The translations under genes were made by a program, and so were the position numbers. A stretch of 64,000 nucleotides of DNA, taken from the NCBI GenBank assembly GCA_963781895.1, contig CAWAIM010000038.1, positions 1 to 64,000 on the forward strand, given 5' to 3'. The notes beneath the pieces are model-generated. The model was not told the origin of the DNA and did no database searches. It saw only the letters and a list, made by a program, of their open reading frames with translations. Positions within the stretch are counted from its first letter, which is position 1; each line of letters begins with the position of its first letter. Positions 48,031-57,596 of this stretch are shown piece by piece. This DNA comes from Roseiarcus sp963781895. Its GTDB lineage: Bacteria; Pseudomonadota; Alphaproteobacteria; Rhizobiales; Beijerinckiaceae.

Positions 48031-49823
48031 TCAGAACGCCTCGGCCGGCAGCGCCATCAGGGTCGCGGCGCCGGAGCTGATCCGCGCCAGCTGAGCCGCC
48101 GTTTCCGGCAGAATACGCTCGCTGAAGAACTTGGCGAGGGTCAATTTCGCGTCGAGCGCCGGATTGCTCTCGGCCCGGGCCTGGCGAGCCAGCACCGCCT
48201 TGACGATCCGCGCCCACATATAGCCGAGCGCGGTCAGGCCGAAAAGATGCATGTAGTCGGTCGAAGCCGCGCCGGCGTTTTCGGGATTGGCGATCGCGTT
48301 GCGCGACAGCCACAGGCTCGCCTGCTGCAGATGGCCGAGCGCCGCCTGCAGCCCGGTCAGATAGGGCGCCAGGCCCGCGTCGGCCTTCGCTTCCTGAAGG
48401 AATTGCGACGACGTCTCCAAGGAAGGCCATCAGCGCGCGACTGCCGTCCTTGGGCAATTTGCGCGCGACCAGGTCGAGCGCCTGAACGCCATTCGCGCCT
48501 TCGTAGATCATGGCGATCCGCGCGTCGCGGACGAACTGCTCCATGCCCCATTCGGCGATGTAGCCGTGGCCGCCCAGCACCTGCTGCGCCTTGACGGCGT
48601 TGGCGAATCCGTAGTCGGTGAACACGCCCTTGAGCACCGGCGTCATCAGACCGAGGCGGTCTTCGGCGGCCTGGCGCGCCTTGGCGTCGGTCGCGTGGCG
48701 ACTCTGGTCCTGCGCCAGCGCGACCCATACCATCAGCGCCCGCGCGGCTTCGTTGAAGGCGCGGACGTCCAGCAGCATGCGGCGCACGTCGGGATGGACC
48801 AGCAGGATGTCCGCCGGCTTGTCGGGCTCCGCCGCCCCTTTCAGCGACCGGCCCTGGCGCCGGTCCTTGGCGTAGGCGGCGGCGTTCTGATAGGCGACCT
48901 CGGACACCGCCAGACCCTGCACCGCGACGCCGAGCCGGGCGCCGTTCATCATCACGAACATCGCTGGCAGGCCGCGATGCTCCTCGCCGACCAGCCAGCC
49001 CTTGGCGCCGTCGTAGTTGAGGAGCGGCGGTCGCGTTGCCGTGAATGCCCATCTTGTGCTCGATCGAGCCGCAGACGATTCCGTTGCGGGCGCCCGGTCC
49101 GCCATCGGGGCCGGGGAGGAATTTCGGCGCGAGGAACAGGGATATCCCCTTGACGCCCGCGGGCGCGCCTTCGATCCGGGCGAGGACCAGATGGACGATG
49201 TTGTCGGCCATGTCGTGCTCGCCGGAGGAAATGAAGATTTTCTGGCCGGTGATGGCGTAGGAGCCGTCGGCCTGCGGGACCGCGCGGGTCTTGATCTGAC
49301 CGAGATCGGTTCCGCAATGCGGCTCGGTCAGGTCCATCGTGCCGGTCCATTCGCCGGTGGTCATTTTCGGCAGATAGCGGGACTTCAGCTCCTCGCTGGC
49401 GTGGACCATCAGCGCCGCGACGGCGCCATTGGTCAGCCCGGGGTACATCGAGAACGCGACATTGGCGGAATATTCGTATTCGCTGAACAGGACCGCGAGA
49501 AACGCCGGCAGCCCCTGGCCGCCGTAGGCCGGGTCGCCCGCCAGCCCGACCCAGCCGCCCTCGACCAAAGCCTTATAGGCCTGCTTGAAGCCGTTCGGCG
49601 TCGTCACGCTGCCGTCGTCATGGCGCGTGCAGCCTTCGATGTCGCCGACGCGATTGAGCGGCTGGACGACCTCCTCGACGAACTTCGCGCCTTCGGTCAG
49701 CACCGCCTCGACCACGTCGAGCGGCGCATCGGAGAAACCGGGAGCGTTCGCATATTTGGCGTAGTCGAAAACGTCGCTCAGCAGGAAAACGGTGTCGCTG
49801 ACCGGCGCCTTGTATGTCGGCAT
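48031..49823 (-). CDS. Acyl-CoA dehydrogenase (long C-terminal-domain type, FadE-like), two frameshifts
   Basis: About 597 residues. MPTYKAPVSDTVFLLSDVFDYAKYANAPGF is the usual N-terminus of this group. MTTGEWTGTMDLTEPHCGTDLGQIKT and YAITGQKIFISSGEHDM are FAD-binding stretches. VLGGHGYIAEWGMEQFVRDARIAMIYEGANGVQALDLVARKL holds the catalytic Glu region. The extra C-terminal domain ends LISSGAATLMALPAEAF-like. Frame changes lie near 49030 and 48425. It catalyses the first step of beta-oxidation with electrons going to ETF. First gene of the fad group, 70 bases downstream of a perfect palindrome. Confidence 0.9.
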
Positions 49824-49863
49824 TGTCTGCTCCGAAATGTCGCGAATGACCGGCGCGAAAGCG

Positions 49864-49887
49864 GCCGCCCGCCGCTGAACGGGCGGC
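49864..49887 (-). terminator. GC-rich hairpin between DUF2182 gene and fadE
   Basis: GCCGCCCG (49864-49871) pairs perfectly with CGGGCGGC (49880-49887) around an 8-base loop. It could end the DUF1326-DUF2182 transcript or sit in the fadE leader. No clear T-run follows on the minus strand. Confidence 0.35.
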
Positions 49888-49892
49888 GGGAA

Positions 49893-49908
49893 AGTTCATA
49901 TATGAACT
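49893..49908 (-). promoter_or_regulatory. Perfect 16-bp palindrome upstream of fadE
   Basis: AGTTCATATATGAACT is fully self-complementary. It lies 70 bases before the fadE ATG in an AT-rich pocket of GC-rich DNA. Such sites bind dimeric TetR or MarR acyl-CoA sensors; no such regulator gene is adjacent, so a distant regulator is assumed. Confidence 0.6.
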
Positions 49909-49950
49909 ATTTGCGCGCCTGTCGCAAGCGGAATCTTCAACCGCCCGCGC

Positions 49951-50772
49951 CTAACGCCATGCCGTCGCCAGCAGCCAGAGGCCGCCCGCAAGAAAGCCCG
50001 CCCCGAACATCCGCGCGATCTGGCGGCCGGCGGGAGCGACCTTCTCCAAGAGGACCAGGATCGCGAGCGCCGCGATCCACAGGACGTTCATCACCCCGCC
50101 GACAAACAGCAGCGCCATCAGGGCCCAGCAACAACCGATGCAATAGATCCCGTGCCGGGCGCCCAGAACGACCGCGCCCTTGGCGTCGCGGCGGAACCCG
50201 CCGTGGCGCTGGATGAACGTCAGCGGCGCCTGGCATTGCCGCAGGCACACGTCCTTCAACGGCGTCCACTGATAGAGTCCGGCCGCGATCAACACGCAGC
50301 CGCCGAGAATTCGGCTCGCGCTTTCCATCATCGGCGTCAGCAGCGTCGCCCGGTCGAGCCCCCACTGCGCCAGGGTGGCGGCGAAGGAGAACGCGGCCCA
50401 TGCGAGCAAATAGCCGCCCAGAAACCACATGGCGGCGGGAAAGGGCTTGTTCCGGATCGCCGCCTGCCGGCCGACCCGCGCATAAAGCAGCGTCATCGGC
50501 GCGACCGACGGGGTCATCATGCCGATCATCATCACGACCCACATCGCGAACACGAAAACGAACTCGATCGGCCGCCACGGCGCCGCCGCCGGCGTCATCA
50601 TGCCGATGCCGGCCGGGACCATCCGGAAGCCGGTCATGTCCATCCCGCCCATGGCCATATCGTCGGCGAGCCGCCACAGATACGCCCAGGCCAGCAGCGT
50701 CAGCACGACGAGCGCGGCCGCGACGACCATACGGTCGCGCCGCAACACGACTTCCAGCGCCGCGTCGCTCAT
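49951..50772 (-). CDS. DUF2182 family integral membrane protein
   Basis: A 273-residue membrane protein with about seven hydrophobic segments. MAMGGMDMTGFRM, MWVVMMIGMMTPSVAPMTLLYARV and FLGGYLLAWAAFSFAATLAQWGL are DUF2182 landmarks. The methionine clusters (MAMGGMDM, MIGMMTP), CLRQCQAPL and YCIGCCWALM could bind copper or another soft metal, and the family is annotated as predicted metal-binding. It starts six bases beyond the DUF1326 gene on the same strand, the common two-gene arrangement. Function unproven. Confidence 0.85.
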   Translation of the reverse strand: MSDAALEVVLRRDRMVVAAALVVLTLLAWAYLWRLADDMAMGGMDMTGFRMVPAGIGMMTPAAAPWRPIEFVFVFAMWVVMMIGMMTPSVAPMTLLYARVGRQAAIRNKPFPAAMWFLGGYLLAWAAFSFAATLAQWGLDRATLLTPMMESASRILGGCVLIAAGLYQWTPLKDVCLRQCQAPLTFIQRHGGFRRDAKGAVVLGARHGIYCIGCCWALMALLFVGGVMNVLWIAALAILVLLEKVAPAGRQIARMFGAGFLAGGLWLLATAWR

Positions 50773-50778
50773 CGGGCG

Positions 50779-51414
50779 TCAGGCGACGATGCCGCTCTGG
50801 CTCAAATTGACGTGGGCGAACTGACCGTAGGAATCGGCGAGTTCGTGAGCGATCGGGCCCGAGGTCTTGGACCAGCCGCGGCCCATCTCGGCCAATTTGT
50901 ATTCGAACCCGCTGACCATATCGATGCGGACCCGATGTTCCTTCCCCGTCACCGGGTTCAAGATCGGTTCGCCGCGCGTCTCGATAACGCCGGGCACCAC
51001 CAGTCGCGCCCGCCGGCCGTCGATGTCCACCTCGAAATCGATCGCAGAGAAGATCGGCTCGTGAACCTTCTCGAACGTCGAGGCGAAGACGTTGAAGACC
51101 GTCGCTCCGGGCTCGGTGTCCTGACCGCTGAGAATCCGCAGCAGCGCGTCGCGCTGCGCCGCGTTGGCCCGCTCGTCGATGATGACGGCGGCTTCGCCTT
51201 TTCCTTCGTGAATGGGCCCAGGCCATTTCAGGATGAGGGCCGTCTTCAGACCGTCGAGACGCGTTTCTCCATGGCGCCCGGCATCGATCTGCATCCCGAC
51301 CACGGCCCGGCAATCGCCATGGGTCGGCAATGCGTTGAACTGGCACGGGCAGCCATACGAGCAATTGCAGTTCGAGAATTCGCGGGCGTGAATCGTCCAC
51401 TGGACATCGGTCAT
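50779..51414 (-). CDS. DUF1326 domain protein
   Basis: A 211-residue soluble protein. The N-terminus reads FSNCNCSYGCPCQFNALPTHGDCRAVVGM, a cysteine cluster (CNC, CPC) typical of DUF1326 and probably metal-binding. The rest alternates beta strands (LILKWPGPIHEGKGEAAVIIDERA and FEKVHEPIFSAIDFEVDIDGRRA). It is nearly always encoded beside a DUF2182 membrane protein, and the two presumably act together. The ATG at 51414 follows GGAGGCGAC. Confidence 0.85.
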   Translation of the reverse strand: MTDVQWTIHAREFSNCNCSYGCPCQFNALPTHGDCRAVVGMQIDAGRHGETRLDGLKTALILKWPGPIHEGKGEAAVIIDERANAAQRDALLRILSGQDTEPGATVFNVFASTFEKVHEPIFSAIDFEVDIDGRRARLVVPGVIETRGEPILNPVTGKEHRVRIDMVSGFEYKLAEMGRGWSKTSGPIAHELADSYGQFAHVNLSQSGIVA

Positions 51415-52236
51415 TGTCGCCTCCCCGTTCCCTCCGGGGCGGCGGCTGCAATATTCCCCGCGCCGCCCTGGAGCGGGCGCGAGCCTAGCATTTTCGCCAA
51501 CCCCCCGCCAGCGCGCCGCTTCGCCGGCACGCCGTTTCGACCGTTGTCCTTGCCGTCGCCTGAGTTCCGGGCGCAGGAAGCAGGAGGCGACAATTTTCGA
51601 AAATCAATTTGTTCGACAATCTCTTTGAGAAAATCAGAAGCCGTGTTATGGTTGTCCTCGTCGCTGATCGAGGCGCGCCTGTGGCGTCGAGGGCAGCGGC
51701 CGCTTTCAAGCCTTCATGCGGGCGAGTTGACACGCTCAAAAACGGCGACGGGCGCGAAGTCTTAAGCTCTCGGCATGGTTTGGGGCTGGCGCCTCGTCCG
51801 CTCGGATTCGAAACCGGAATCGGTTCGCGCGAACGCCCATGCCGGGACGTCTTGAGCAAAGCCCAGTCCGGCTCCCGGTCCTTGATCCCCGTCCTTTAGG
51901 GGACGATCCGGGGGCGAAGCGCAGCTCACGGGTCTCGCGAGGACAAGCGGTCGACGAATCGGCGCCGAATGGCGCCGCAAGCGATTGAAAAGACGCAATC
52001 CGCGACCCAAAAAGGCGCCAGCCCCTCGCGGAGCTCGAACAACGGATCGGGGGTCGAGAAGGGGATGTAACTCCCAGACGCCCCCCTCTCTTGGAGGCCA
52101 AAACAGCGCGTTTCCCATCGGCAGGGCGGCGATGTTGCGAACAAAGCCGAATCCGACAGCGGCGCGCATTGGGCGCTTTCCTGCTTTCCCTGCTGAGCGG
52201 AGGGGGCGCCCCGGGAGTTACTCGGGAAGGGTCAAA
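51415..52236. other. Long gap without a recognisable gene
   Basis: About 820 bases. Small open frames on both strands show no motif, and the long plus-strand open frame from the next gene extends into it without homology. TCTTTGAGAAAATC near 51620 marks an AT-rich pocket. The segment 51770-52170 is rich in short inverted pieces around CCTTTAGGGGACG. It may be decayed DNA; nothing here can be named. GGGAAGG at 52224-52230 is the ribosome binding site of the next gene. Confidence 0.35.
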
Positions 52237-53304
52237 GTGAGCTTCCGCATGGGTCGACGGCGCGCAATCGAGACGCCTGGCCGAACAGCTCTTCGATGGG
52301 CCTTGTCGGCGCTTGTCGTGGCGTTGACCGCGGCGACCGCCGCCTATGGCGCGTCGGTGACCTTGACGGCGGTCAAGGCGCGCGGTTCGTTGATTTGCGG
52401 GGTCAACGAAGGATTGCCGGGGTTCTCGTTCGTCGACGAGCGCGGAGTCTGGTCGGGCTTCGACGTCGATTTCTGCCGCGCCATCGCCGCCGCCATTTTT
52501 GGCGATCCGACCCGGGTCAAGCTGGTCCCGCTTTCCGCCGACGCCCGGTTTCAGGCGCTCCGGGACGGGAAGATCGACGTTCTTTCGCGCAATTCGACCT
52601 GGACCATGTCGCGCGAAACCGAGTTCGGACTGACCTTCGTCGGCGTGACCTACTATGACGGGCAAGGTTTCATGGTTCCGCGCGCGATGCGCATCAATTC
52701 GGCGCTGGAACTCGATGGCGCCAGGGTCTGCGTGCAAAGCGGGACCACGACAATAGAGAATCTCGCTGACTTTTTCGCCAGCAACAGAATGAGCTTTCAA
52801 GAGGTCGTGTCGTCATCCACCGACGACGCGATCAGGAAATACGACGCCGGTCTTTGCTCGGTCCTGACCAGCGATCTTTCGCAGCTCTATGCGTTGCGCC
52901 GCCGCCTGTCGAAGCCGCGGGACCACGTGATACTTCCCGACGTGATCTCCAAGGAGCCGCTGGGACCGGTCGTGCGACAGAACGATCTCGAGTGGATCGA
53001 CATCGTCAAATGGGTCCATTTCGCCATGATCAACGCCGAGGAGCTTGGCGTCGCCTCGAAGACCATCGATCAGGCGTTGAGATCGCAAAAGCCCGAGGTG
53101 ATGCGGCTGGTCGGGACCAGCGGAAACTTCGGCGAGCAGATCGGGCTGACGAACTCCTGGGCCGCCAACATCATCCGATCCGTCGGAAACTACGGCGAGG
53201 TTTACGAGCGCAATCTCGGCGCGAAAACTCCGCTCGCGATTCCCCGCGGACTCAATCAATTGTGGAACGCCGGCGGCATCCAATACGCTCCGCCGATCCG
53301 ATAA
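52237..53304 (+). CDS. General L-amino acid ABC transporter substrate-binding protein (AapJ/BztA-like)
   Basis: A 355-residue periplasmic binding protein. A basic N-terminus and hydrophobic segment (WALSALVVALTAATAAYG) form the signal peptide. RGSLICGVNEGLPGFSFVDERGVWSGFDVDFCRAIAAAIFGDP, VLSRNSTWTMSRETEFGLTFVGVTYYDGQGFMVPR, RVCVQSGTTTIENLADFF and GTSGNFGEQIGLTNSWAANIIRSVGNYGEVYERNLG are all AapJ landmarks. The GTG at 52237 has GGGAAGG seven bases upstream. No permease or ATPase gene follows, which is unusual; it may use a transporter encoded elsewhere or serve as a sensor. Confidence 0.88.
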   Translation: MSFRMGRRRAIETPGRTALRWALSALVVALTAATAAYGASVTLTAVKARGSLICGVNEGLPGFSFVDERGVWSGFDVDFCRAIAAAIFGDPTRVKLVPLSADARFQALRDGKIDVLSRNSTWTMSRETEFGLTFVGVTYYDGQGFMVPRAMRINSALELDGARVCVQSGTTTIENLADFFASNRMSFQEVVSSSTDDAIRKYDAGLCSVLTSDLSQLYALRRRLSKPRDHVILPDVISKEPLGPVVRQNDLEWIDIVKWVHFAMINAEELGVASKTIDQALRSQKPEVMRLVGTSGNFGEQIGLTNSWAANIIRSVGNYGEVYERNLGAKTPLAIPRGLNQLWNAGGIQYAPPIR

Positions 53305-53398
53305 CGCTCGCCGAGGGGAGGCGGCGCTGCGGAAACGCCCGGAGCGCGCGCCGTCGCCGGAAGAAGCGATCAGGACCATCCGCTGCGAAATTCAGCCT

Positions 53399-53969
53399 CT
53401 ACCTTGTCCTCATCAGCACCGAAATCCCGACGGCGATCAGGACCCAGGGCAGCAGCCGCGGGCCGTAGCGGCGGATCGGCGCGCCGAGAGCGGGGTGGTT
53501 GTGCAAGATAATGCGCGGCCGCGCACCAGAGCGCCGTCAGGATGGCGAAGGTTCCCGCGATCAGCGCCTGCTCATGGGCGGCGCGCGCCGCGAATATCGG
53601 GACATAGACGGCGATATTGTCGCCGCCATCGCCCATGGTCGCTGCGGCGACCGTGAACACATTGTGCGCGCTCGCCGCCGGAGCCGGCTTCGGATCGTCG
53701 TCAACGCCCCGCCGCGCGTCCCAAAGCCTCTTTGCGCCGAGCGCGACGGGCACGAGACCGAGGAGCCCGACCTTTCCCGTGGGCAGCGCGACAGCGAGCA
53801 GCGCGCTGGCGGCGCTGACCGCCGTCAGCGCGCCGATCCCGATGAATTGCCCGAGCACGACTTCACGCGCGCGGAACGCGGGGATCGCGAAAAAGCCGAT
53901 GAGGAGGAGAAGGTCGTCGAGGTTCGTCGAAGCGAACGCGAGAATGGCGACGAGGAGGGTTTCGAGCAC
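53399..53969 (-). CDS. Cadmium resistance transporter-like membrane protein (CadD family), one frameshift
   Basis: About 189 residues with five or six membrane segments. MLETLLVAILAFASTNLDDLLLLIGFFA is the CadD-family opening; LGQFIGIGALTAVSAASALLAVALP, LGLVPVALGAKRLWDAR and VAAATMGDGGDNIAVYVPIFAA follow. A frame change near 53500 links CAAAHYL to HNHPALGAPIRRYGPRLLPWVLIAVGISVLMRTR. Family members export cadmium or act in metal tolerance, but substrates are often unknown. Converges with the amino-acid binding protein gene. Confidence 0.8.
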
Positions 53970-54167
53970 GGGACCCGTTATTCCAGAACCCGCGGGACCG
54001 ATCCATCCCTCGGTCAGACCTATATTCGCGAAGCGCTCCGATGCGCTCCCCCGCGCCAGGAGCCCAGCTCGCCGTCCCTCGTCGACTCAATCAACCGCGG
54101 AGCGCTGGCGGCATGGAGCGCGGTCGACCACGCTGCGCAAGAAGAGGCGGCCCCTCGCCGGCGCGGA

Positions 54168-54611
54168 TCAAGCGGGCCGGCGCGGCACCAGGCCGGTCGG
54201 GGTGAAGGTGTAGACCGGCTCGCCGCGCTGATTGAACGCCGTCCATTTGACCCGCACCGTCCCCTGCGGCTTTGTCTTCGACGGCGTCAGTTCGATCACC
54301 TCGCCTTCGAGATGGAGCACGTCGTCCGGTCGCACCGGCGCCAGCCAGCGCAGTTCGTCCACGCCGAGCCCGAGCAGCGGATGCGGCCCGAACGGCCGCG
54401 CTTCGACGACCAGACGCATGGCGATCGCGGCCGTGTGCCAGCCCGATGCGGCGAGACCCTTGAACAGCGACTTCTCGGCGGCGGCCTCGTCGAGGTGGTA
54501 CGGTTGGGGATCGAATTCCGCCGCGAATCTCTTGATCCCTTCGCGCGTGACGAGCGTATCGCCGCTCTTGAAGCGCATGCCGACAGTCAAGTCATCGAAC
54601 CATTCGATCAT
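54168..54611 (-). CDS. MaoC family dehydratase
   Basis: A 147-residue hot-dog-fold hydratase. MIEWFDDLTVGMRFKSGDTLVTREGIKRFAAEFDPQPYHLDEAAAEKSLFKGLAASGWHTAA contains the MaoC catalytic pattern (D-x4-H in DPQPYH and the G-x2-ASGWH loop). LGLGVDELRWLAPVRPDDVLHLEGEVIELTPSKTKPQGTVRV completes it. It probably hydrates enoyl-CoA-type thioesters. The ATG at 54611 is chosen because the domain starts there; an in-frame longer start at 54737 has no homology. Single gene, 220 bases from the next. Confidence 0.85.
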   Translation of the reverse strand: MIEWFDDLTVGMRFKSGDTLVTREGIKRFAAEFDPQPYHLDEAAAEKSLFKGLAASGWHTAAIAMRLVVEARPFGPHPLLGLGVDELRWLAPVRPDDVLHLEGEVIELTPSKTKPQGTVRVKWTAFNQRGEPVYTFTPTGLVPRRPA

Positions 54612-54831
54612 CGGCCGCTCCTTGACCCATGGCGCGGCATGAATATCCAGTCGGCCTTTTTCGTACAAGTCGGCGCGCCGCGACGCAATGCGCCGCTCTC
54701 GACGCTCGAGCCCAAGTGCGAAGCGACGCCTCGCCATCGAGGCCCGGCCCTCCGGGTCGAACCGCGCCTCGGCGCCGCTCGACCCACGCCGCCGGGCGAG
54801 CGACGCGCCAGCGCCTCGCTTCGCCCGCGCG

Positions 54832-56247
54832 TCACAGGACCTTGCCCGGATTCATCACGCCGTTGGGGTCGAGCGCCGCCTTGATCTGGCGCATGACGGC
54901 GAGCGAGGCGGGGTCCTTGGATCGGGCGAGCAGCTCGCGCTTGAGGCGCCCGATCCCGTGCTCGGCCGAATACGAGCCGCCATAGCGCGCGACGATGGCG
55001 TGCACGACCTCGTTCATCGCATGCCAGCGGCCGAGGTAGCTCTGAGCGTCGGCGCCGATCGGCTGCGAGACGTTGAAGTGGATGTTGCCGTCGCCCAGAT
55101 GGCCAAAGGCGACGACGCGCGCGCCGGGCGCGAAGGCCTCGACCGCCCGCGTCGCCTCCTCGAGGAAGGCGGGCACGGCGCCGACCGGAACCGAGACGTC
55201 GTGCTTGATCGAGGCGCCTTCGCGAATCTGCGCCTCCGGAATGGCGTCACGCAGCCTCCAGAACGCCTCCCGCTGATCGAGCGAGGCTGCGAGCGCGGCG
55301 TCCTCGATGATCCCGCTCTCGAGCGCGGCCGCGAGCGCGCCGGCGAACGCCTCATCGAGCCCGTCGAGGATTTGCGAGGCGGCCTCCATCAGCACGTACC
55401 ATTGATGCGCGCCCACGAGCGGAGCCCGCGCCAGGCCGTTGCTCACCGCGATGTCGTGCGCCATGCGCGCGATCAGTTCGAAGCTCACGACGCCTGCGCC
55501 CAGCCGCTCGCGGGCGAGCGCCAACAGCGCCAATGCGCGCTCGGGGCTGGCGAGGCCGATGAAGGCCGTCGCGCGGGCCCGCGGATTGGGAAAGAGCTTG
55601 AGCGAGGCGGCGGTGACGATTCCGAGCGTGCCCTCGGCGCCGATGAACAGGCTCTTGACGTCATAGCCGGTGTTGTCCTTGCGCAGCTTGCTGAGCGCGT
55701 TGATCACCCGCCCGTCGGCGAGAACGGCCTCGAGCCCGGTGACGAGATCGCGCGTATTGCCATAGGCGATCACCGTCACCCCGCCGGCGTTGGTCGAGAC
55801 GTTGCCGCCGATGGTGCAGGTGCCCTCAGCCGTGAGCGACAGCGGAAACAGCCGGTCGGCCGCGAGCGCGGCGGCTTGCGCCTCGGCGAGGGTCACGCCG
55901 GCCTCGCAGATCATCACGTCGGCGCGCGGGTCGACCTCGCGGATCGTCTTGAGGCGCTGGGTCGAGAGAATGATCTCATCGCCGGTCCCGTCGGGCGTCT
56001 GTCCGCCGACGAGTCCGGTGTTGCCGCCCTGCGGCACGATGCCGATCCGCGCCTCGTTGCAATAGGCGGCGATGGCGGCGACTTCGTGGGTCGAGCCGGG
56101 CCGCACGAGCGCGAGCGCCTTGCCCCGATAGAGGCCGCGCGGCTCGATGAGCGCGCCGGCGAAGACGGACGGGTCGGTCAGAACGTGGCGCGGGCCAACG
56201 ATGCTTTCCAGGGCGGCAAGAACCGCGTCTCGCTTGGTCGTGTTCAC
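54832..56247 (-). CDS. FAD-binding oxidoreductase (D-lactate/D-2-hydroxyglutarate dehydrogenase-like, GlcD family)
   Basis: A complete 471-residue flavoprotein. The PCMH FAD domain shows GIVPQGGNTGLVGGQTPDGTGDEIILST, GTCTIGGNVSTNAGGVTVIAYGNTRDLVTGLEAVLADGRVI and SLFIGAEGTLGIVTAA. The C-terminal cap has FGHLGDGNIHFNVSQP and GSYSAEHGIGRLKRELL, whose His residues bind the catalytic metal and substrate carboxylate. It oxidises a D-2-hydroxy acid. Its GTG start at 56247 overlaps the stop of the upstream RNA methyltransferase in GTGA, so the two are co-translated. The exact 2-hydroxy acid is undetermined. Confidence 0.9.
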   Translation of the reverse strand: MNTTKRDAVLAALESIVGPRHVLTDPSVFAGALIEPRGLYRGKALALVRPGSTHEVAAIAAYCNEARIGIVPQGGNTGLVGGQTPDGTGDEIILSTQRLKTIREVDPRADVMICEAGVTLAEAQAAALAADRLFPLSLTAEGTCTIGGNVSTNAGGVTVIAYGNTRDLVTGLEAVLADGRVINALSKLRKDNTGYDVKSLFIGAEGTLGIVTAASLKLFPNPRARATAFIGLASPERALALLALARERLGAGVVSFELIARMAHDIAVSNGLARAPLVGAHQWYVLMEAASQILDGLDEAFAGALAAALESGIIEDAALAASLDQREAFWRLRDAIPEAQIREGASIKHDVSVPVGAVPAFLEEATRAVEAFAPGARVVAFGHLGDGNIHFNVSQPIGADAQSYLGRWHAMNEVVHAIVARYGGSYSAEHGIGRLKRELLARSKDPASLAVMRQIKAALDPNGVMNPGKVL

Positions 56248-57510
56248 CCCAGCAGCCTCCGCGCGCGCGTTTTCGCGCTTGGGCGGCGGAAGACGGCGGC
56301 GATTTCGACATGCGGGGAAAAGCGGAACTGGTCAAGCGGCGTCACGATCTCGATCCGATAGCCGCCGTCGATCAGGATGCGCGCGTCGCGGGCGAAGGTC
56401 GCCGCGTTGCACGAGATCGAAACGACCAGCGGCACGACGCTGGCGGCGAGTTCGCGCGCTTGGGGCCCGGCGCCCGCCCGCGGCGGATCGATGAGCGCCG
56501 CATCGAAGGACGCGAGTTCCTGGGCCCGCAGCGGGCGGCGGAACAGATCGCGCGTCTCGGCGGCAAGTGTGCTCATGCCCTGCGCGGCCGCCGCCGCGCG
56601 CTTCAGCGCCAGAATCGCGGCGGCGTCGGAATCGGCGGCGAAAACTTCGCGCCGGCGCGCGAGGCGGAGCGCGAAAGCGCCCGCGCCGCAGAACAGATCC
56701 GCGATCCTCCTCGAGTTCCGCGAGCGCCCGCCCGGCGAACTCGGCCAGCAGGTTCTCCCCCGCCTCGGTCGCCTGCAGGAAGCCGCCGGGCGGGAGCTTG
56801 ACCAATGTCTCTCCGAAGGCGACGCGGGGCGGCCGGCGCTCGATGACGACCGCGCCATGGTTGGAGACGCGCGCGAGATCGAGCGCTTGCGCCGTCGCCG
56901 TGAGCTTGCGGATCTCGGCGCGTTCGAGCGGCCCTGAGCCGCGCAGGTCGATGTCGAGGCCCTCCAGCGTCGCGGTCACGCCGATGTCGAGCGGCTTGCC
57001 TAAGCCTCGCAGATTGCCGCCGAGCGCGCGCGCGGCGCGAACCGCGCCCGACATGGCCGGGCTGAACAGGGGGCAGGCGTCGATCGAGACGATGGCGTGC
57101 GAACGTGCGCGCATGAAGCCGATTTCGTCGGGCGCGTCATGCGGAAAGCGCGCATGAAACGTCGCGCGGCGGCGGCCCGAGCCATGGGCGTCCGCCAGCG
57201 GCCCGACCTCAGCCTCGACGCCCTCGCGCTTCAGCGCGTCGACCACGAGGCGGCGTTTCCACGCGCGATAGAGGCCGGCCGACATGTGCTGCGCGGCGCA
57301 GCCTCCGCATCGGCCGAACCAGGGGCAGATCGGCGCCGCCCGCTCGGGGCTCGCGCTCAAGCGCTCGACAAGCTCAGCGCGCTTGCCCGCAGAAAGGACG
57401 CGCGCGCGCTCGCCCGGCAGAACGCCGGGCACGGTCGCCCCGTTCGCGGCGACGCCGTCGCCGCGCGAGTCGAGCGCCACGATCGCAAGCTCCTCGAGCG
57501 CTTCAGCCAT
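56244..57510 (-). CDS. Class I SAM RNA methyltransferase (TrmA/RumA-like), one frameshift
   Basis: About 422 residues. A short N-terminal TRAM-like segment (LEELAIVALDSRGDGVAANG) is followed by CPWFGRCGGCAAQH (Fe-S cysteines C-x5-CGGC), HDAPDEIGFMRARSHAIVSIDACPLFSP, GFLQATEAGENLLAEFAGRALAE, and after a frame change near 56705 the catalytic half: IADLFCGAGAFALRLARRREVFAADSD, ALIDPPRAGAGPQ, and SCNAATFARDARIL with the nucleophilic Cys. It methylates a uridine in rRNA or tRNA at C5. Its stop overlaps the next gene. Confidence 0.88.
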
Positions 57511-57596
57511 CAGGCGCCATCGCAGGTCGAAAGAGCGGCGCTGTTGCGAACGCCGTCCGGCGCCGGATGAGAGCTCTGCGGCGCGGCGTCATGATC

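Noticed and set aside
50152..51765. A 537-residue open frame spanning the DUF2182/DUF1326 genes
   Set aside because: Antisense to two genes with clear family motifs; composition is that of a shadow frame.
54688..56361. A 557-residue open frame opposite the FAD-binding oxidase
   Set aside because: No motif; the opposite strand encodes a complete 471-residue oxidase.
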